Assembly (NCBI GenBank): GCA_028280945.1
Contig: JANQKV010000069.1
Span: 1 to 64,000, forward strand
Direction: 5' to 3'
Origin: Opitutaceae bacterium
GTDB lineage: Bacteria; Verrucomicrobiota; Verrucomicrobiia; Opitutales; Opitutaceae
Length of the DNA: 64,000 bases
Under the pieces are notes generated by a model that saw nothing but the letters and a program-made list of their open reading frames with translations, had not been told where the DNA came from and did no database searches. The position numbers and the translations under genes are program-made. Below, piece by piece: positions 17,266 through 26,816 of this stretch (the first letter of the stretch is position 1; the number at the start of each line of letters is the position of its first letter).

Positions 17266-17913
17266 GTGACGACATCACGGCCCCTGATCATCTTTGACTG
17301 CGATAGTACCCTGAGCTCGATCGAGGGAGTGGATGAGTTGGCCCGGGAGCGGGGAGCGGAGGTTTTTGCCGCGGTTGAGCGCATGACGCACGATGCCATG
17401 GATGGTCGGTTGGCGGTTGAAGCGGTATTTGGTGAACGACTCAAAATCATCCGACCTCTTCAGGAGGATGTCGCTGCCGTCGGGCAGCGATATATCCAGA
17501 CGGTGGAGCCGACTGCCGCGGCCACGCTCGAAGTCCTTCGAGACCAGGGTTGGGAGACGGCGATCTTGAGCGGAGGATTCCGCCAAGCCATCCGCCCTCT
17601 GGCTCAACACCTCGGCATTGATAGAGTCGAAGCGGTCGATCTCTTTTTCGACCAAGCGGGAAACTACCAGGGCTACGACGAAAATTACCCGACAACGCGC
17701 TCGGGGGGGAAGCCAGAGGTGATTGCCCGGCTTCGCCAAGAGTTGATTCCCTCCCGTGTCGTGATGGTCGGCGATGGCGTGAGTGACTTGGAAACCGCCT
17801 CACAGGTGGATTCGTTTATCGGATACGGGGGAGTGGTCGCTCGCGAGAAGGTGCAGGCGGAGGCCGAGCACTTTGTATTCAGGTTGGAGGAGATTTTGCC
17901 GATCCTCCGCTAG
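17266..17913 (+). CDS. HAD-superfamily phosphatase, phosphoserine phosphatase-like
   Basis: About 215 residues. HAD motif I is IIFDCDSTLSSIEG (nucleophile Asp and the Asp two residues later), motif II lies in AILSGGFRQAI, and motif III/IV in VVMVGDGVSDLETA. SSIEGVDELA after motif I and the SerB-like cap suggest phosphoserine phosphatase, which hydrolyses O-phosphoserine to serine. The open frame begins with a TTG at 17230; GTG codons at 17257 and 17266 are closer to the usual N-terminus. Other small phosphomonoesters remain possible. Confidence 0.82.
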   Translation: MTTSRPLIIFDCDSTLSSIEGVDELARERGAEVFAAVERMTHDAMDGRLAVEAVFGERLKIIRPLQEDVAAVGQRYIQTVEPTAAATLEVLRDQGWETAILSGGFRQAIRPLAQHLGIDRVEAVDLFFDQAGNYQGYDENYPTTRSGGKPEVIARLRQELIPSRVVMVGDGVSDLETASQVDSFIGYGGVVAREKVQAEAEHFVFRLEEILPILR

Positions 17914-17969
17914 TAAGGGAAATCAGCGAGCTTGCCCCATATTCGTCCAACCCCTTGTCTCGCGGGCTT

Positions 17970-19565
17970 ATGGTTTCAGGTAACAAGTTTTCCATGCTCC
18001 TCCTTATTGGGGTGATCATGTGCATATTTCCGGCCGTGTCCTTGGCGGCAGGTGGAGGCGGCGGTCAGGAGGGGGACCATGGGGACTCCAGGGGCAGTGG
18101 GTTCGCACTGGACCCTTCGGACGATGAGAATTTCCCTCACGCGCTGGATTGGTATCACGACACGGCGGAAAGCAGTCTTTGGGAAACGCTGAAGATTCGA
18201 GTTGAGGACGAACCGTTCAACCTGATCGCCACAATCATCTTTTTCCTCGCGATCGTTCACACGTTTCTGACCGCTCGCTTCCGCCATGCGGCCCACGAGG
18301 TGGAAAAGAAGCACCGGGAAAAGATGCTCTCGCGATATCGCGATGACGATACCGACAACGACGAAAACGGGCGTCCGGATGAGGTGAGTTTTAAGGGCCA
18401 GATGCTGCATTTCTTCGGTGAGGTTGAAGCGGTGTTCGGAATCTGGGTGGTGGTCCTTCTCATCGCACTCTCTCTCGACGAGGGCTGGGGAAGGGCCCTG
18501 AGCTACGTAGATTATCGGGTAACCTATACGGAACCGATGTTTGTGGTCGTGATCATGGCAATGGCCGCGTCGCGTCCGGTCCTTAAGTTTGCCCGGCAGG
18601 TCATGTCCGGGATCGCCGCATTGGGCAAAAAGACCATCGCGGCATGGTGGCTCAGCATCCTGGTGGTCGGTCCCTTGCTCGGCTCGTTTATCACCGAGCC
18701 TGCGGCGATGACGATTTCGGCTCTCTTGCTCTGTCGCCAGTTCTACGATCTCAAGCCCTCCAGCCGATTCGCCTACGCGACGATTGGGTTGTTGTTTGTA
18801 AACATTTCGGTTGGCGGAACCTTCACCCACTTTGCGGCTCCCCCGGTGCTGATGGTAGCCGGAACATGGAACTGGGACATGATGTTCATGTTCACCCACT
18901 TCGGCTGGAAGGCGTTTTTGGGGATCATTGCATCAACGGCGGTCTACTATTACATCTTCCGGAAGGAATTCGCTGAAATGGAGGCCCGCGTGAAAAGCGA
19001 TCCTTCAATGGCGCCGGAATCGGGCGACGGCCCCTCGGTTCCGGTGTGGATCACGGTTGTGCAGTTGATGTTCATGGCTTGGACGGTGTTGGTGGCCCAC
19101 CATCCCGCATTCTTTGTTGGTGGTTTCCTCTTCTTCCTGGCTTTTGCGCAAGCCACGGCCCACCACCAGGATAAAATCGACCTCAAACCCCCACTGTTGG
19201 TGGGTTTCTTTCTGGCGGGCCTGGTCACTCACGGAGGACTTCAGGGTTGGTGGATCGAGCCCGTGCTTACCCGTTTGGGTGAAGCACCCCTCTTTGCCGG
19301 TGCCACGATTTTGACCGCGTTCAACGACAATGCTGCGATCACTTATCTTGCCACGTTGGTGCCGGGTTTTACCGACGAATTGAAATACGCCGTGGTCGCG
19401 GGAGCGGTGACCGGGGGTGGTCTTACAGTGATTGCAAATGCTCCGAACCCGGCCGGTCAGTCCATTCTCCAGCGCTACTTCCCCGATGGGGTTACCCCAT
19501 TGGGACTGCTGGGCGGCGCTCTTCTGCCCACTCTCGTAATGGCCGCCTGTTTCATGCTGCTGTAA
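17970..19565 (+). CDS. Putative Na+/H+ antiporter, multi-spanning membrane protein
   Basis: The protein has about 531 residues, with an N-terminal signal-like helix (SMLLLIGVIMCIFPAVSLAA), a Gly-rich acidic loop, then ten or more hydrophobic helices. Segments such as LGSFITEPAAMTISALLL, NISVGGTFTHFAAPPVLM, TAFNDNAAITYLATLVPG and GGGLTVIANAPNPAG resemble the putative Na+/H+ antiporter family of Verrucomicrobia and Chlamydiae and, more distantly, the ion-transporter superfamily. A charged cytoplasmic loop (YRDDDTDNDENGRPDE) interrupts the first helices. An ATG at 17970 is preferred over the TTG at 17955. Ion specificity is inferred. Confidence 0.78.
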   Translation: MVSGNKFSMLLLIGVIMCIFPAVSLAAGGGGGQEGDHGDSRGSGFALDPSDDENFPHALDWYHDTAESSLWETLKIRVEDEPFNLIATIIFFLAIVHTFLTARFRHAAHEVEKKHREKMLSRYRDDDTDNDENGRPDEVSFKGQMLHFFGEVEAVFGIWVVVLLIALSLDEGWGRALSYVDYRVTYTEPMFVVVIMAMAASRPVLKFARQVMSGIAALGKKTIAAWWLSILVVGPLLGSFITEPAAMTISALLLCRQFYDLKPSSRFAYATIGLLFVNISVGGTFTHFAAPPVLMVAGTWNWDMMFMFTHFGWKAFLGIIASTAVYYYIFRKEFAEMEARVKSDPSMAPESGDGPSVPVWITVVQLMFMAWTVLVAHHPAFFVGGFLFFLAFAQATAHHQDKIDLKPPLLVGFFLAGLVTHGGLQGWWIEPVLTRLGEAPLFAGATILTAFNDNAAITYLATLVPGFTDELKYAVVAGAVTGGGLTVIANAPNPAGQSILQRYFPDGVTPLGLLGGALLPTLVMAACFMLL

Positions 19566-19588
19566 TTGGTCCGGGCGACGGCTCCCGA

Positions 19589-21247
19589 CTAACGCAGCTC
19601 GTAAACTTCGACCAGCGCAACGCCTGACGCGGAACCGCGGTCCTGGACGGTTGCAGTGTAGGCACCGGCGGGAATCTCCAAAACCACCGCTGCATCCCGG
19701 CTTTCCTCTGAGGTCAGTTCAAATGCACCGGCGGTGGTGAAGGCGGTTTTCAGTTCCTCGTCTCCGTTCCAATTGTCGTTTTCAGCCAGGACGCTGTCGG
19801 AATTCAGAGGTCGGATACTGAGCGTCGGATCCGGCAAGACCCCGTTGACACCGAAATCCTGAAGGGTCGGGCCAACGGCTCGAACAAGCAGTCTTATCTC
19901 GTCCTGCCCTTCGACGACAAACCCTGCGATCAGTGCATCCTCATTGGCTCCCGCCCGGCTCCTGGCGGAAAGGTTAACGAGTCGAGGCTCACGTTGTTTC
20001 TCCACATCGTAGACCTCTACCAGCGCTACACCCGCCGAGGTGCCCTTGCCGGAGACTTGCGCCGTGTAGGCCCCGGTTGGCACCGCCGAGAGCAATGCCG
20101 CATCCAGGCTTCCCGCATGGGAAAACGGAAAGGCGCCGACGCGGGCGCTCGCGGTTGCGAGAGGATCGCTCCCGCCCCAGTTGTCGTTGGACGCCAAAGC
20201 GGATTGATTCAGTGGTGCAAGGACCAGGGTCGGATCAGGTAAGGCACCTGTAACTCCATATTCATTCAGGGTCGGTCCCGCCGCACGAACCAGGAGTGAC
20301 TTGGTATCGGGGGCTGTTCCTTCGTCGACGACGAAGCCCACGATGAGTGATTCATCGTCTTCACCGGCCCGGGTCCGAATCGATAGATTCACCAATCGTG
20401 AGGGCCCCTCCGGGACGGGAGTTTCACCTACTGCCGCCACCTGCTTGTAGACCCGCACGTAGTCGACCAGCATTTCCTGTGGGAAAACGGTCGTGTCGTC
20501 CGGCGAACCGGGCCACTCCCCGCCAATGGCGAAATTCAGCAGAATGTAAAAGGGTTGGTGGAACTCACTGAACTCGGGGCCGCTGATGTCGTGCGAGTGG
20601 TATTGGTTGCCATCCACAAACCATCTTATGCTGTTTTCGTCCCACTCGACACTGAACAGGTGGAAGTTATCGGCGAACTTTCCGGAAGATAGCCGATAGG
20701 TTTCGCTTGGAATCGATTTTTGGCCTCCATCTTCATACCAAGCGGTGGCATACACCACGTCGTCCCCGCAGCCCAGGCACTGGGTGCCCCCGACGAGCTC
20801 CATGATGTCAATTTCGCCGTTGGCAGGCCAGCTGCCGCCGCTTCCCATCATCCAAAAAGCGGGAAAAACTCCGTTTCCAGCCGGAAGCCGAATGCTCGCC
20901 TCGATCTTCCCATAATGGAACTCCCGCTTGGTTTGGGAATTGATCCTGGCGGAGGTGTAGTCCCGTTCAACCAAGGTGGAATCAAACGATGCCCTCGGCC
21001 CCGTGTAGGTTTCGCGCCGGCCGGTAAGGACCAAGTGGCCGTTTTCGACCTTAATGTTCTCAGGCCGACCCGTGTAGTATTGGAGCTCCTCGTTGTAGCC
21101 GCCCAGTCCGTTGACCTCGACGTTCCAAGTATTGAGATCGAGAGAGTCGCCATCGAATTCGTCCGACCAGATCAACTGCCATTCCGCGGAAGACGCGATT
21201 GGGTTGAGGAGCAGGCAACCGAGTAAAACAGGTGCTAGGTTTTTCAT
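19589..21247 (-). CDS. Secreted GH16 beta-glucanase (laminarinase-like) with two C-terminal repeat domains
   Basis: 552 residues with a signal peptide ending near ASSA-EW. The GH16 catalytic domain (about 22-275) has the signature GEIDIME at 144-150, giving nucleophile Glu145, Asp147 and acid/base Glu150, plus GKIEASIRLPAGNGVFPAFW and FAIGGEWPG. It should cleave beta-1,3- or mixed-linked glucans such as laminarin. Two repeats of about 130 residues follow (about 290-420 and 425-552), each starting RLVNLSxRxRAG and ending VALVEVY. They match the C-terminal repeats of the protease at 8358-10223. Convergent with the antiporter gene and upstream-adjacent to gdhA. Confidence 0.93.
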   Translation of the reverse strand: MKNLAPVLLGCLLLNPIASSAEWQLIWSDEFDGDSLDLNTWNVEVNGLGGYNEELQYYTGRPENIKVENGHLVLTGRRETYTGPRASFDSTLVERDYTSARINSQTKREFHYGKIEASIRLPAGNGVFPAFWMMGSGGSWPANGEIDIMELVGGTQCLGCGDDVVYATAWYEDGGQKSIPSETYRLSSGKFADNFHLFSVEWDENSIRWFVDGNQYHSHDISGPEFSEFHQPFYILLNFAIGGEWPGSPDDTTVFPQEMLVDYVRVYKQVAAVGETPVPEGPSRLVNLSIRTRAGEDDESLIVGFVVDEGTAPDTKSLLVRAAGPTLNEYGVTGALPDPTLVLAPLNQSALASNDNWGGSDPLATASARVGAFPFSHAGSLDAALLSAVPTGAYTAQVSGKGTSAGVALVEVYDVEKQREPRLVNLSARSRAGANEDALIAGFVVEGQDEIRLLVRAVGPTLQDFGVNGVLPDPTLSIRPLNSDSVLAENDNWNGDEELKTAFTTAGAFELTSEESRDAAVVLEIPAGAYTATVQDRGSASGVALVEVYELR

Positions 21248-21270
21248 GGGAAAGCGGTTGACGTTTGGGT

Positions 21271-22545
21271 TTACGGAAAAAGCCCGCGGCCCTGTTTGGC
21301 GTCGGCGACGCGCTGGATCCCAAGGGTTTGGGCAGCCAGTCGCCGGCTGAAGCCATAGCGTCGCATTTGTGCTTCAACCGACTCTTTTGCGCGGTCGAGG
21401 ATGCGGAACAGCTTGGTCATGACCTCCTCCTTGTCCCAATAGTAGTTCTGCCGGTTCTGCAGCCACTCGAAGTAGGAAACAATCACGCCACCGGCGTTGC
21501 AGATGACATCGGGAATCACCTCGATATCGCCCCGTTTTTCCAACACCCGGTCCGCTTGGTAGGTGGTCGGTCCATTGGCAGCCTCGGAGAGGATGCGGCA
21601 GCGGAGTTTCCCCGCGTTTTCAGGTGTGATCACGCGTTGCAATGCCGCCGGGATCAACACGGTGCATTCCAACTCCAATAGTTGCTCGTTGGTGATCGGT
21701 TCCCCGCCGTCGAAGTCGAGGAGCACCCTCTGCGACGCGATGTATTGGAGGGCTTTACGGATATCGATGCCCTGGGGATTATAGATTCCGGTCGTGTAGT
21801 CGGAAATCGCCACGACTTTTGCCCCATAGTCGACGAGGGCCAGGGCGGCTTCACTCCCGACATTGCCGAAGCCTTGAATCACCACGGTCGTTTCGCTCAA
21901 AGGGATCTTAAAGTCCTCGAGATACCGCTTCGTCAAGTAAGCGACTCCGGCGCCCGTGGCCTCCCTTCGGCCTTGGGAACCGCCCAGGGCGATGGGTTTG
22001 CCGGTTACAATCGATGGAGAGATGTGCCCGACGTGATTGGAGTAGGTGTCCATCATCCAGCCCATCAGTTTTTCGTTTGTGCCCATATCGGGAGCCGGAA
22101 CATCGGTGTCGGGACCGATGAATGGAATGAGTTCCTGCATGTAGCGCCGGGTGAGTCGTTCCAACTCGGACTCCGACAGTTGGTTTGGATTCACAATCAC
22201 ACCTCCCTTGGCCCCGCCATAAGGCAGCCCTACCAGCGAGCATTTCCAACTCATCCACATCGCCAGCGCCGCCACCTCACCAATCGTCACTTTTTGGTGG
22301 AAGCGGATCCCGCCCTTGGAAGGACCGGTGGAGATGTTGTGTTGAACACGATAGCCTTCGAAAACCGTGACGCTGCCGTCGTCGCGTTGGATGGGCAGCG
22401 AAACCGCAAAGCACCGTCGGGGGTACTTTGTGCGGTCTCGCAGCGTTTCGGGCAGACTTATCGCGTCCGCGGCTTGGTCAAATTGCCGGCAGGCTTGTTT
22501 GAACACCGGCGAGTTATACAAAGACGAAACAATGACTTTGGACAT
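21271..22545 (-). CDS. gdhA: Glutamate dehydrogenase
   Basis: 424 residues, the length of hexameric GDH of the GDH-2/archaeal type. The catalytic Lys is in LPYGGAKGGV at about 113, and the substrate-binding Lys in MWMSWKC at about 101. Other motifs are YRVQHNISTGPSKGGIR, VPAPDMGT and the Rossmann nucleotide fold VVIQGFGNVGSEAA. It interconverts glutamate with 2-oxoglutarate and ammonium; cofactor choice cannot be decided here. The GH16 gene starts 23 bp downstream on the same strand. Confidence 0.95.
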   Translation of the reverse strand: MSKVIVSSLYNSPVFKQACRQFDQAADAISLPETLRDRTKYPRRCFAVSLPIQRDDGSVTVFEGYRVQHNISTGPSKGGIRFHQKVTIGEVAALAMWMSWKCSLVGLPYGGAKGGVIVNPNQLSESELERLTRRYMQELIPFIGPDTDVPAPDMGTNEKLMGWMMDTYSNHVGHISPSIVTGKPIALGGSQGRREATGAGVAYLTKRYLEDFKIPLSETTVVIQGFGNVGSEAALALVDYGAKVVAISDYTTGIYNPQGIDIRKALQYIASQRVLLDFDGGEPITNEQLLELECTVLIPAALQRVITPENAGKLRCRILSEAANGPTTYQADRVLEKRGDIEVIPDVICNAGGVIVSYFEWLQNRQNYYWDKEEVMTKLFRILDRAKESVEAQMRRYGFSRRLAAQTLGIQRVADAKQGRGLFP

Positions 22546-22654
22546 GGGGTTTGGGCGAAGCGTGGACCGAAGCTTGGCGAAAGCAACCGGGATTGGCGGA
22601 CTTGCGAAGAACCCCGCTTGAATTCCCCGGCTCGGCCGTTCCAGACTGATCCTG

Positions 22655-24067
22655 ATGTATGCATTCCTCTACCGCTTGGGAACTTGGCTGCTGAGCAAAC
22701 TTGGCGCGGCGGTTCTCATTGTGGTGCTCGCGCTCGCAGGGGTGGGGATCTGGCTCTACGTGAATGACCAAGTGGACGCCGAAACCCGGCGACTTGAGTA
22801 TCTGGATACCCTGCGAGACACCCAGACCAGGTTGACGCTGGAAAAAGGCGCCGCGTTGGTGGAGCTGCAAAATCTGCGGGAATCGGCGAAGCAACAGGAG
22901 GAACGCATCGCTCAAGCGCAGCAGATCATCCAGAAACTGGAGGCCCTGCGCAGCTGGTGGCAGGAGTGGTTTGGTGACAGCGAACAACAGCAGGCCAATG
23001 AGGATCAGTTGGCGCGCATGACGATTCTTGAAAGCAAGGCGCAGATTGACCTTGAAGGCATGCTGCGGGACATCCGCAACGGGGAGATTGCGGTCGAGGA
23101 CCTGCAGTTTCAGCTCCAGAGCGTCGACCGCGACATGGCCAGCGCGGAGAAATCACAGTCGGCCGCCGCGCACTACCTGCGAGATGCCTGGGACCGGTCG
23201 AAGGTCTATCTGCTCGTGGCGCTGATCCTGTTTTTTGTCGGACCGACGATAATCAAGGTGTTTTCGTTCTATCTCTTGGCCCCGTGGATGGCCCGGGGAA
23301 AACCCATTCGGTTTGCCGAAGACTACGTGGCCTTGCCCCACGTTCGCCCGAGTCACGTATCAACCATCGTCACCCTTTGGCCGGGTGAGGTGCTGCGGGT
23401 CAAGGAGAGTTACCTGCAGTCCAGCGATGATCAACTGAACCGCAAAACACGGTTTGTCCTCGATTGGGCCATACCCTTCACGAGCGTGGCCTGCGGCCTC
23501 ACGGAATTGATCGAACTGCGCAACGGCCAGGCCGGTGAGCGCTCCGTGATAACGCTTTCCAACAGCGACGACCCCCACGTGGAGCTTTCGGTCATCGAGG
23601 TTCCGGAAGGGTCTTCTTTGATCCTGCGACCGAGCTTTCTGGTAGGCGTGATAACGGAAAACGAAGAGAACGTCGAAATTCGACGACGTTGGATGCTTTT
23701 GCGGTGGCAAGCGTGGATCACGCTGCAGTTTAGGTTTTTTGAGTTCGTCGGTCCGTGTCGTTTGGTGGTGGCCGGCAGCCGTGGGGTGCGGGGAGAGATG
23801 CTTCGTCTGGAGCGGGAAGGGGTGCGTCCCGCCCGCCGCACCAACCAGCTCGCGACGATCGGGTTCACCCCAAATCTCGACTACCTTCCCGTGCGCGCGG
23901 AGACTTTTTGGGGGTATTACCGCAACATGAATCCGTTGTTCGACGATCTTTTTGCCGGGGAAGGTCTGTTTGTCCTGCAGGAGACCGCCACCGAGCAAGG
24001 ACGGGAAGGGCCACGACGATTTTGGTCGGCGGTTTGGAACAGCGTGCTTAAGGTGTTTGGCATTTAG
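22655..24067 (+). CDS. Membrane protein with coiled coil and C-terminal beta domain, function unknown
   Basis: 470 residues. A transmembrane helix near residues 15-35 (GAAVLIVVLALAGVGIWLYV) is followed by a long charged coiled coil (about 40-175), a second membrane segment (YLLVALILFFVGPTIIKVFSFYLL in pieces, about 188-212), and a beta-rich C-terminal half. The stretches LSVIEVPEGSSLILRPSFL, FRFFEFVGPCRLVVAGSRG and AGEGLFVLQET loosely recall AIM24-type beta domains, but I would not assign the family. Divergent from gdhA (109 bp between starts). Confidence 0.7.
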   Translation: MYAFLYRLGTWLLSKLGAAVLIVVLALAGVGIWLYVNDQVDAETRRLEYLDTLRDTQTRLTLEKGAALVELQNLRESAKQQEERIAQAQQIIQKLEALRSWWQEWFGDSEQQQANEDQLARMTILESKAQIDLEGMLRDIRNGEIAVEDLQFQLQSVDRDMASAEKSQSAAAHYLRDAWDRSKVYLLVALILFFVGPTIIKVFSFYLLAPWMARGKPIRFAEDYVALPHVRPSHVSTIVTLWPGEVLRVKESYLQSSDDQLNRKTRFVLDWAIPFTSVACGLTELIELRNGQAGERSVITLSNSDDPHVELSVIEVPEGSSLILRPSFLVGVITENEENVEIRRRWMLLRWQAWITLQFRFFEFVGPCRLVVAGSRGVRGEMLRLEREGVRPARRTNQLATIGFTPNLDYLPVRAETFWGYYRNMNPLFDDLFAGEGLFVLQETATEQGREGPRRFWSAVWNSVLKVFGI

Positions 24068-24093
24068 CGGTCCCGTTGTTTCGTTGGCGGTTC

Positions 24094-24765
24094 ATGAGCA
24101 TTTCCACCTGCGAGTTGGGAGTATTATTCGATTGGGACGGTGTAATCATCGATTCGTCGCGACAGCACGAATTGAGCTGGGAACGTCTGGCGGCAGAGGA
24201 GGGCCGGCCGTTGCCGGCAGATCACTTTGTTCGTGGATTTGGTAAGAAAAACGAAGTCATCATTCCCGACATCCTCGGGTGGACGGAGGATCCGGTGGAG
24301 GTGCACCGCCTGTCTTTGCGCAAAGAGGCGATGTATCGAGAGGTTGTCGTTGAGACGGGAATCGAACCTTTGCCAGGGGTGCACCACTTTCTTCGAACAC
24401 TCCAGGATGCCGCGGTTCCCGCCTGTGTCGGTTCCTCCACTCACCGGCTTAATATTGATACTATTCTGGAAGTCATGGGTTTTTCAGGACTGTTTGCCGG
24501 CATCGTCACGGCTGAGGATGTTGACCAGGGCAAACCGCATCCGGACGTGTTTTTGAAGGCTGCCGCCAAGATCGACCGGAGCCCGTCCCACAGTGTGGTC
24601 TTCGAGGATGCCTTGGCCGGCATCGAGGCGGGCAGAGCTGCGGGTGCGAAGGTTGTGGGAGTCGCTTCCACCCATGACGTTCCGACCCTGGAACCTTTGG
24701 TCGATCGAGTCGTCCATCAGTTGGATGAGCTCGCCGTTGCGGATCTTGTCGCACTCTTTGACTGA
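24094..24765 (+). CDS. HAD-superfamily hydrolase, beta-phosphoglucomutase-like
   Basis: 223 residues. Motif I is VLFDWDGVIIDS with nucleophile Asp13 and acid/base Asp15; the helical cap follows (HELSWERLAAEEGRPL); motif II lies in PACVGSSTHR, motif III in KPHPDVFLKAA, and motif IV in VVFEDALAGIEAGRAAGA. This pattern fits the beta-PGM/phosphatase branch, acting on sugar phosphates. Members range from mutases to phosphatases and sequence does not decide. The gene lies 14 bp before uvrB on the same strand. The ATG at 24094 is preferred over the upstream TTG at 24076. Confidence 0.85.
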   Translation: MSISTCELGVLFDWDGVIIDSSRQHELSWERLAAEEGRPLPADHFVRGFGKKNEVIIPDILGWTEDPVEVHRLSLRKEAMYREVVVETGIEPLPGVHHFLRTLQDAAVPACVGSSTHRLNIDTILEVMGFSGLFAGIVTAEDVDQGKPHPDVFLKAAAKIDRSPSHSVVFEDALAGIEAGRAAGAKVVGVASTHDVPTLEPLVDRVVHQLDELAVADLVALFD

Positions 24766-24779
24766 GCTCCTCGTCCACC

Positions 24780-26816
24780 ATGTCCCTCTTCAAACTAGCC
24801 TCCGACTACCAACCGACCGGCGACCAACCTGAAGCCATAGCGGCGTTGGTGGATTCAATCAAACGGGGAAACCGCGACCAGACCCTGCTCGGTGTGACAG
24901 GGTCGGGCAAGACCTTCACCATGGCCAACGTCATCGCCCGGTGCGACCGTCCGGCCCTCATCATTTCGCACAATAAAACGCTGGCGGCCCAGCTGTATTC
25001 GGAATTCAAAAACTTCTTTCCGGAGAACGCCGTCGAATACTTCGTCAGCTACTACGATTACTATCAGCCCGAGGCCTACATCGCCTCGACCGACACGTTT
25101 ATCGAGAAGGATTCTTCTATCAACGAAGAGATCGAGCGCCTGAGGATCGCCGCCACCAGCGCCTTGGTCTCGCGTCCCGATGTAATCGTTGTGGCCTCGG
25201 TTTCCTGCATCTATGGGCTGGGCTCGCCGGAAGACTTCTCCGAGTTGAAGGTTGAGCTGCGTCGCGGCGGCATCATGCCGCGTCAAAGGCTGCTCGAGCG
25301 CTTGGTGGACAATCTCTATGAGCGCAACGACATCGACCTTAAGCGGGGTCGCTTCCGGGTGCGGGGGGACGTCATCGACATCATGCCGGCCTACACCGAA
25401 CAGGCGCTGCGTATCGAACTTTGGGGTGATGAGGTGGAATCAATCACCGAGTTCGAGCCCCTTACCGGCGAGACCCTGCGCCGCCTTGAACAATTCGATC
25501 TGTATCCGGCTACTCAATACGTGACGACCCGGGACAAGCTGGAAGTGGCGGTGCGTCGCATCAAAGCCGAGCTGGAGGAGCGGGTGGCGCATTTTGAGCA
25601 CGCCTCCCAATACCTCGAAGCCCAGCGCATTCGTATGCGCACCAACTACGACCTGGAAATGCTGCAGGAGATGGGGTTCTGCAATGGCATCGAAAACTAC
25701 TCGCGACACATGTCGGGCCGGTCGGCGGGTGAACGCCCCACTTGCCTGATCGATTTCTTTCCGGAGGATTTTCTCCTGCTGGTCGACGAAAGCCACGCGA
25801 CCGTCCCGCAGATCGGTGGCATGTATAACGGGGACCGCGCTCGGAAACAAAATTTGGTGGAGCACGGCTTCCGCCTCCCGTCCGCCCTGGACAATCGCCC
25901 CCAGAGTTTCGAGGAGTTTCGGCGCATCACGGGACAAACGCTCTATGTTTCCGCGACTCCCGCTAAATATGAGTTGGAAAAATCGGCGGTGGTCGCCGAA
26001 CAGGTCATTCGTCCGACGGGCCTGCTTGATCCCGAAATCGTGCTGCGTCCCATCAAGGGCCAGGTGGAGGACTTGATCGGCGAGGTTCGACAGGCGGTCG
26101 GTGCTGGGGAACGGGTAATCGTGACCACGCTTACCAAACGCCTTTCGGAAGACCTCACCAGTTATCTGCGCGAGGCGGATCTGCGGGTGGAGTACCTGCA
26201 CTCCGACATTGATGCCATCGAGCGAGTGGAGATTTTGCGGAATCTGCGGCTGGGCAATTTCGACGTGCTTATCGGGATCAATCTTTTGCGCGAAGGACTG
26301 GATCTGCCGGAGGTTGCCTTGGTGGCCATTCTCGACGCCGACAAGGAAGGGTTCCTGCGGAGCGAAACCTCACTGATCCAAACCGCGGGACGAGCCGCCC
26401 GGCACGAGAAGGGGCGCGTGATTTTTTACGCCGACCAGCAGACTGAATCGATCAAGCGAACGATTGAGATCACGAGCGCCCGCCGGGCAAAGCAGCTCGC
26501 CTACAACGAAGAGCACGGCATCACGCCCCGCAGTGTGCAGCGTCCGGCCCAAGCCAGCCTGCACGTTTACGACGGCACCGGAAGATCGGGTTCGGACGTC
26601 GACCTTATGGCGGCGGAAGGGGACGAGGATGTCGCCGCAGTCATCGCCGAGTTGGAAGTGGAAATGACCGAAGCATCCAACCGACTGGAGTTCGAACGCG
26701 CGGCGCTGCTGCGCGACCAGATTGAGGCACTCCGCAGCGGTGAGTTTAAAAAACCCGCGACCAGTCGATCGGGCGGGACCAAGAAAAGCGGCAAGCGATA
26801 CGCTCGTCGTAAGTGA
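24780..26816 (+). CDS. uvrB: UvrABC system protein B
   Basis: 678 residues, normal for UvrB. The Walker A site is GVTGSGKTFTMAN near residues 38-50; the beta-hairpin that inserts between DNA strands lies in YYDYYQPEAYIASTDTFIEK; helicase motifs include LLVDESHATVPQIGGMY, LYVSATPAKYEL and LIQTAGRAARHEKGRVI. The C-terminal UVR domain (EVEMTEASNRLEFERAALLR) binds UvrC. UvrB verifies damage in nucleotide excision repair after UvrA loading. Its stop overlaps the GTG of the next gene by 4 bp. Confidence 0.98.
   Translation: MSLFKLASDYQPTGDQPEAIAALVDSIKRGNRDQTLLGVTGSGKTFTMANVIARCDRPALIISHNKTLAAQLYSEFKNFFPENAVEYFVSYYDYYQPEAYIASTDTFIEKDSSINEEIERLRIAATSALVSRPDVIVVASVSCIYGLGSPEDFSELKVELRRGGIMPRQRLLERLVDNLYERNDIDLKRGRFRVRGDVIDIMPAYTEQALRIELWGDEVESITEFEPLTGETLRRLEQFDLYPATQYVTTRDKLEVAVRRIKAELEERVAHFEHASQYLEAQRIRMRTNYDLEMLQEMGFCNGIENYSRHMSGRSAGERPTCLIDFFPEDFLLLVDESHATVPQIGGMYNGDRARKQNLVEHGFRLPSALDNRPQSFEEFRRITGQTLYVSATPAKYELEKSAVVAEQVIRPTGLLDPEIVLRPIKGQVEDLIGEVRQAVGAGERVIVTTLTKRLSEDLTSYLREADLRVEYLHSDIDAIERVEILRNLRLGNFDVLIGINLLREGLDLPEVALVAILDADKEGFLRSETSLIQTAGRAARHEKGRVIFYADQQTESIKRTIEITSARRAKQLAYNEEHGITPRSVQRPAQASLHVYDGTGRSGSDVDLMAAEGDEDVAAVIAELEVEMTEASNRLEFERAALLRDQIEALRSGEFKKPATSRSGGTKKSGKRYARRK

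Noticed and set aside
21682..22767. 361-codon plus-strand open frame opposite glutamate dehydrogenase
   Set aside because: Shadow of gdhA; no domain, no plausible start site.
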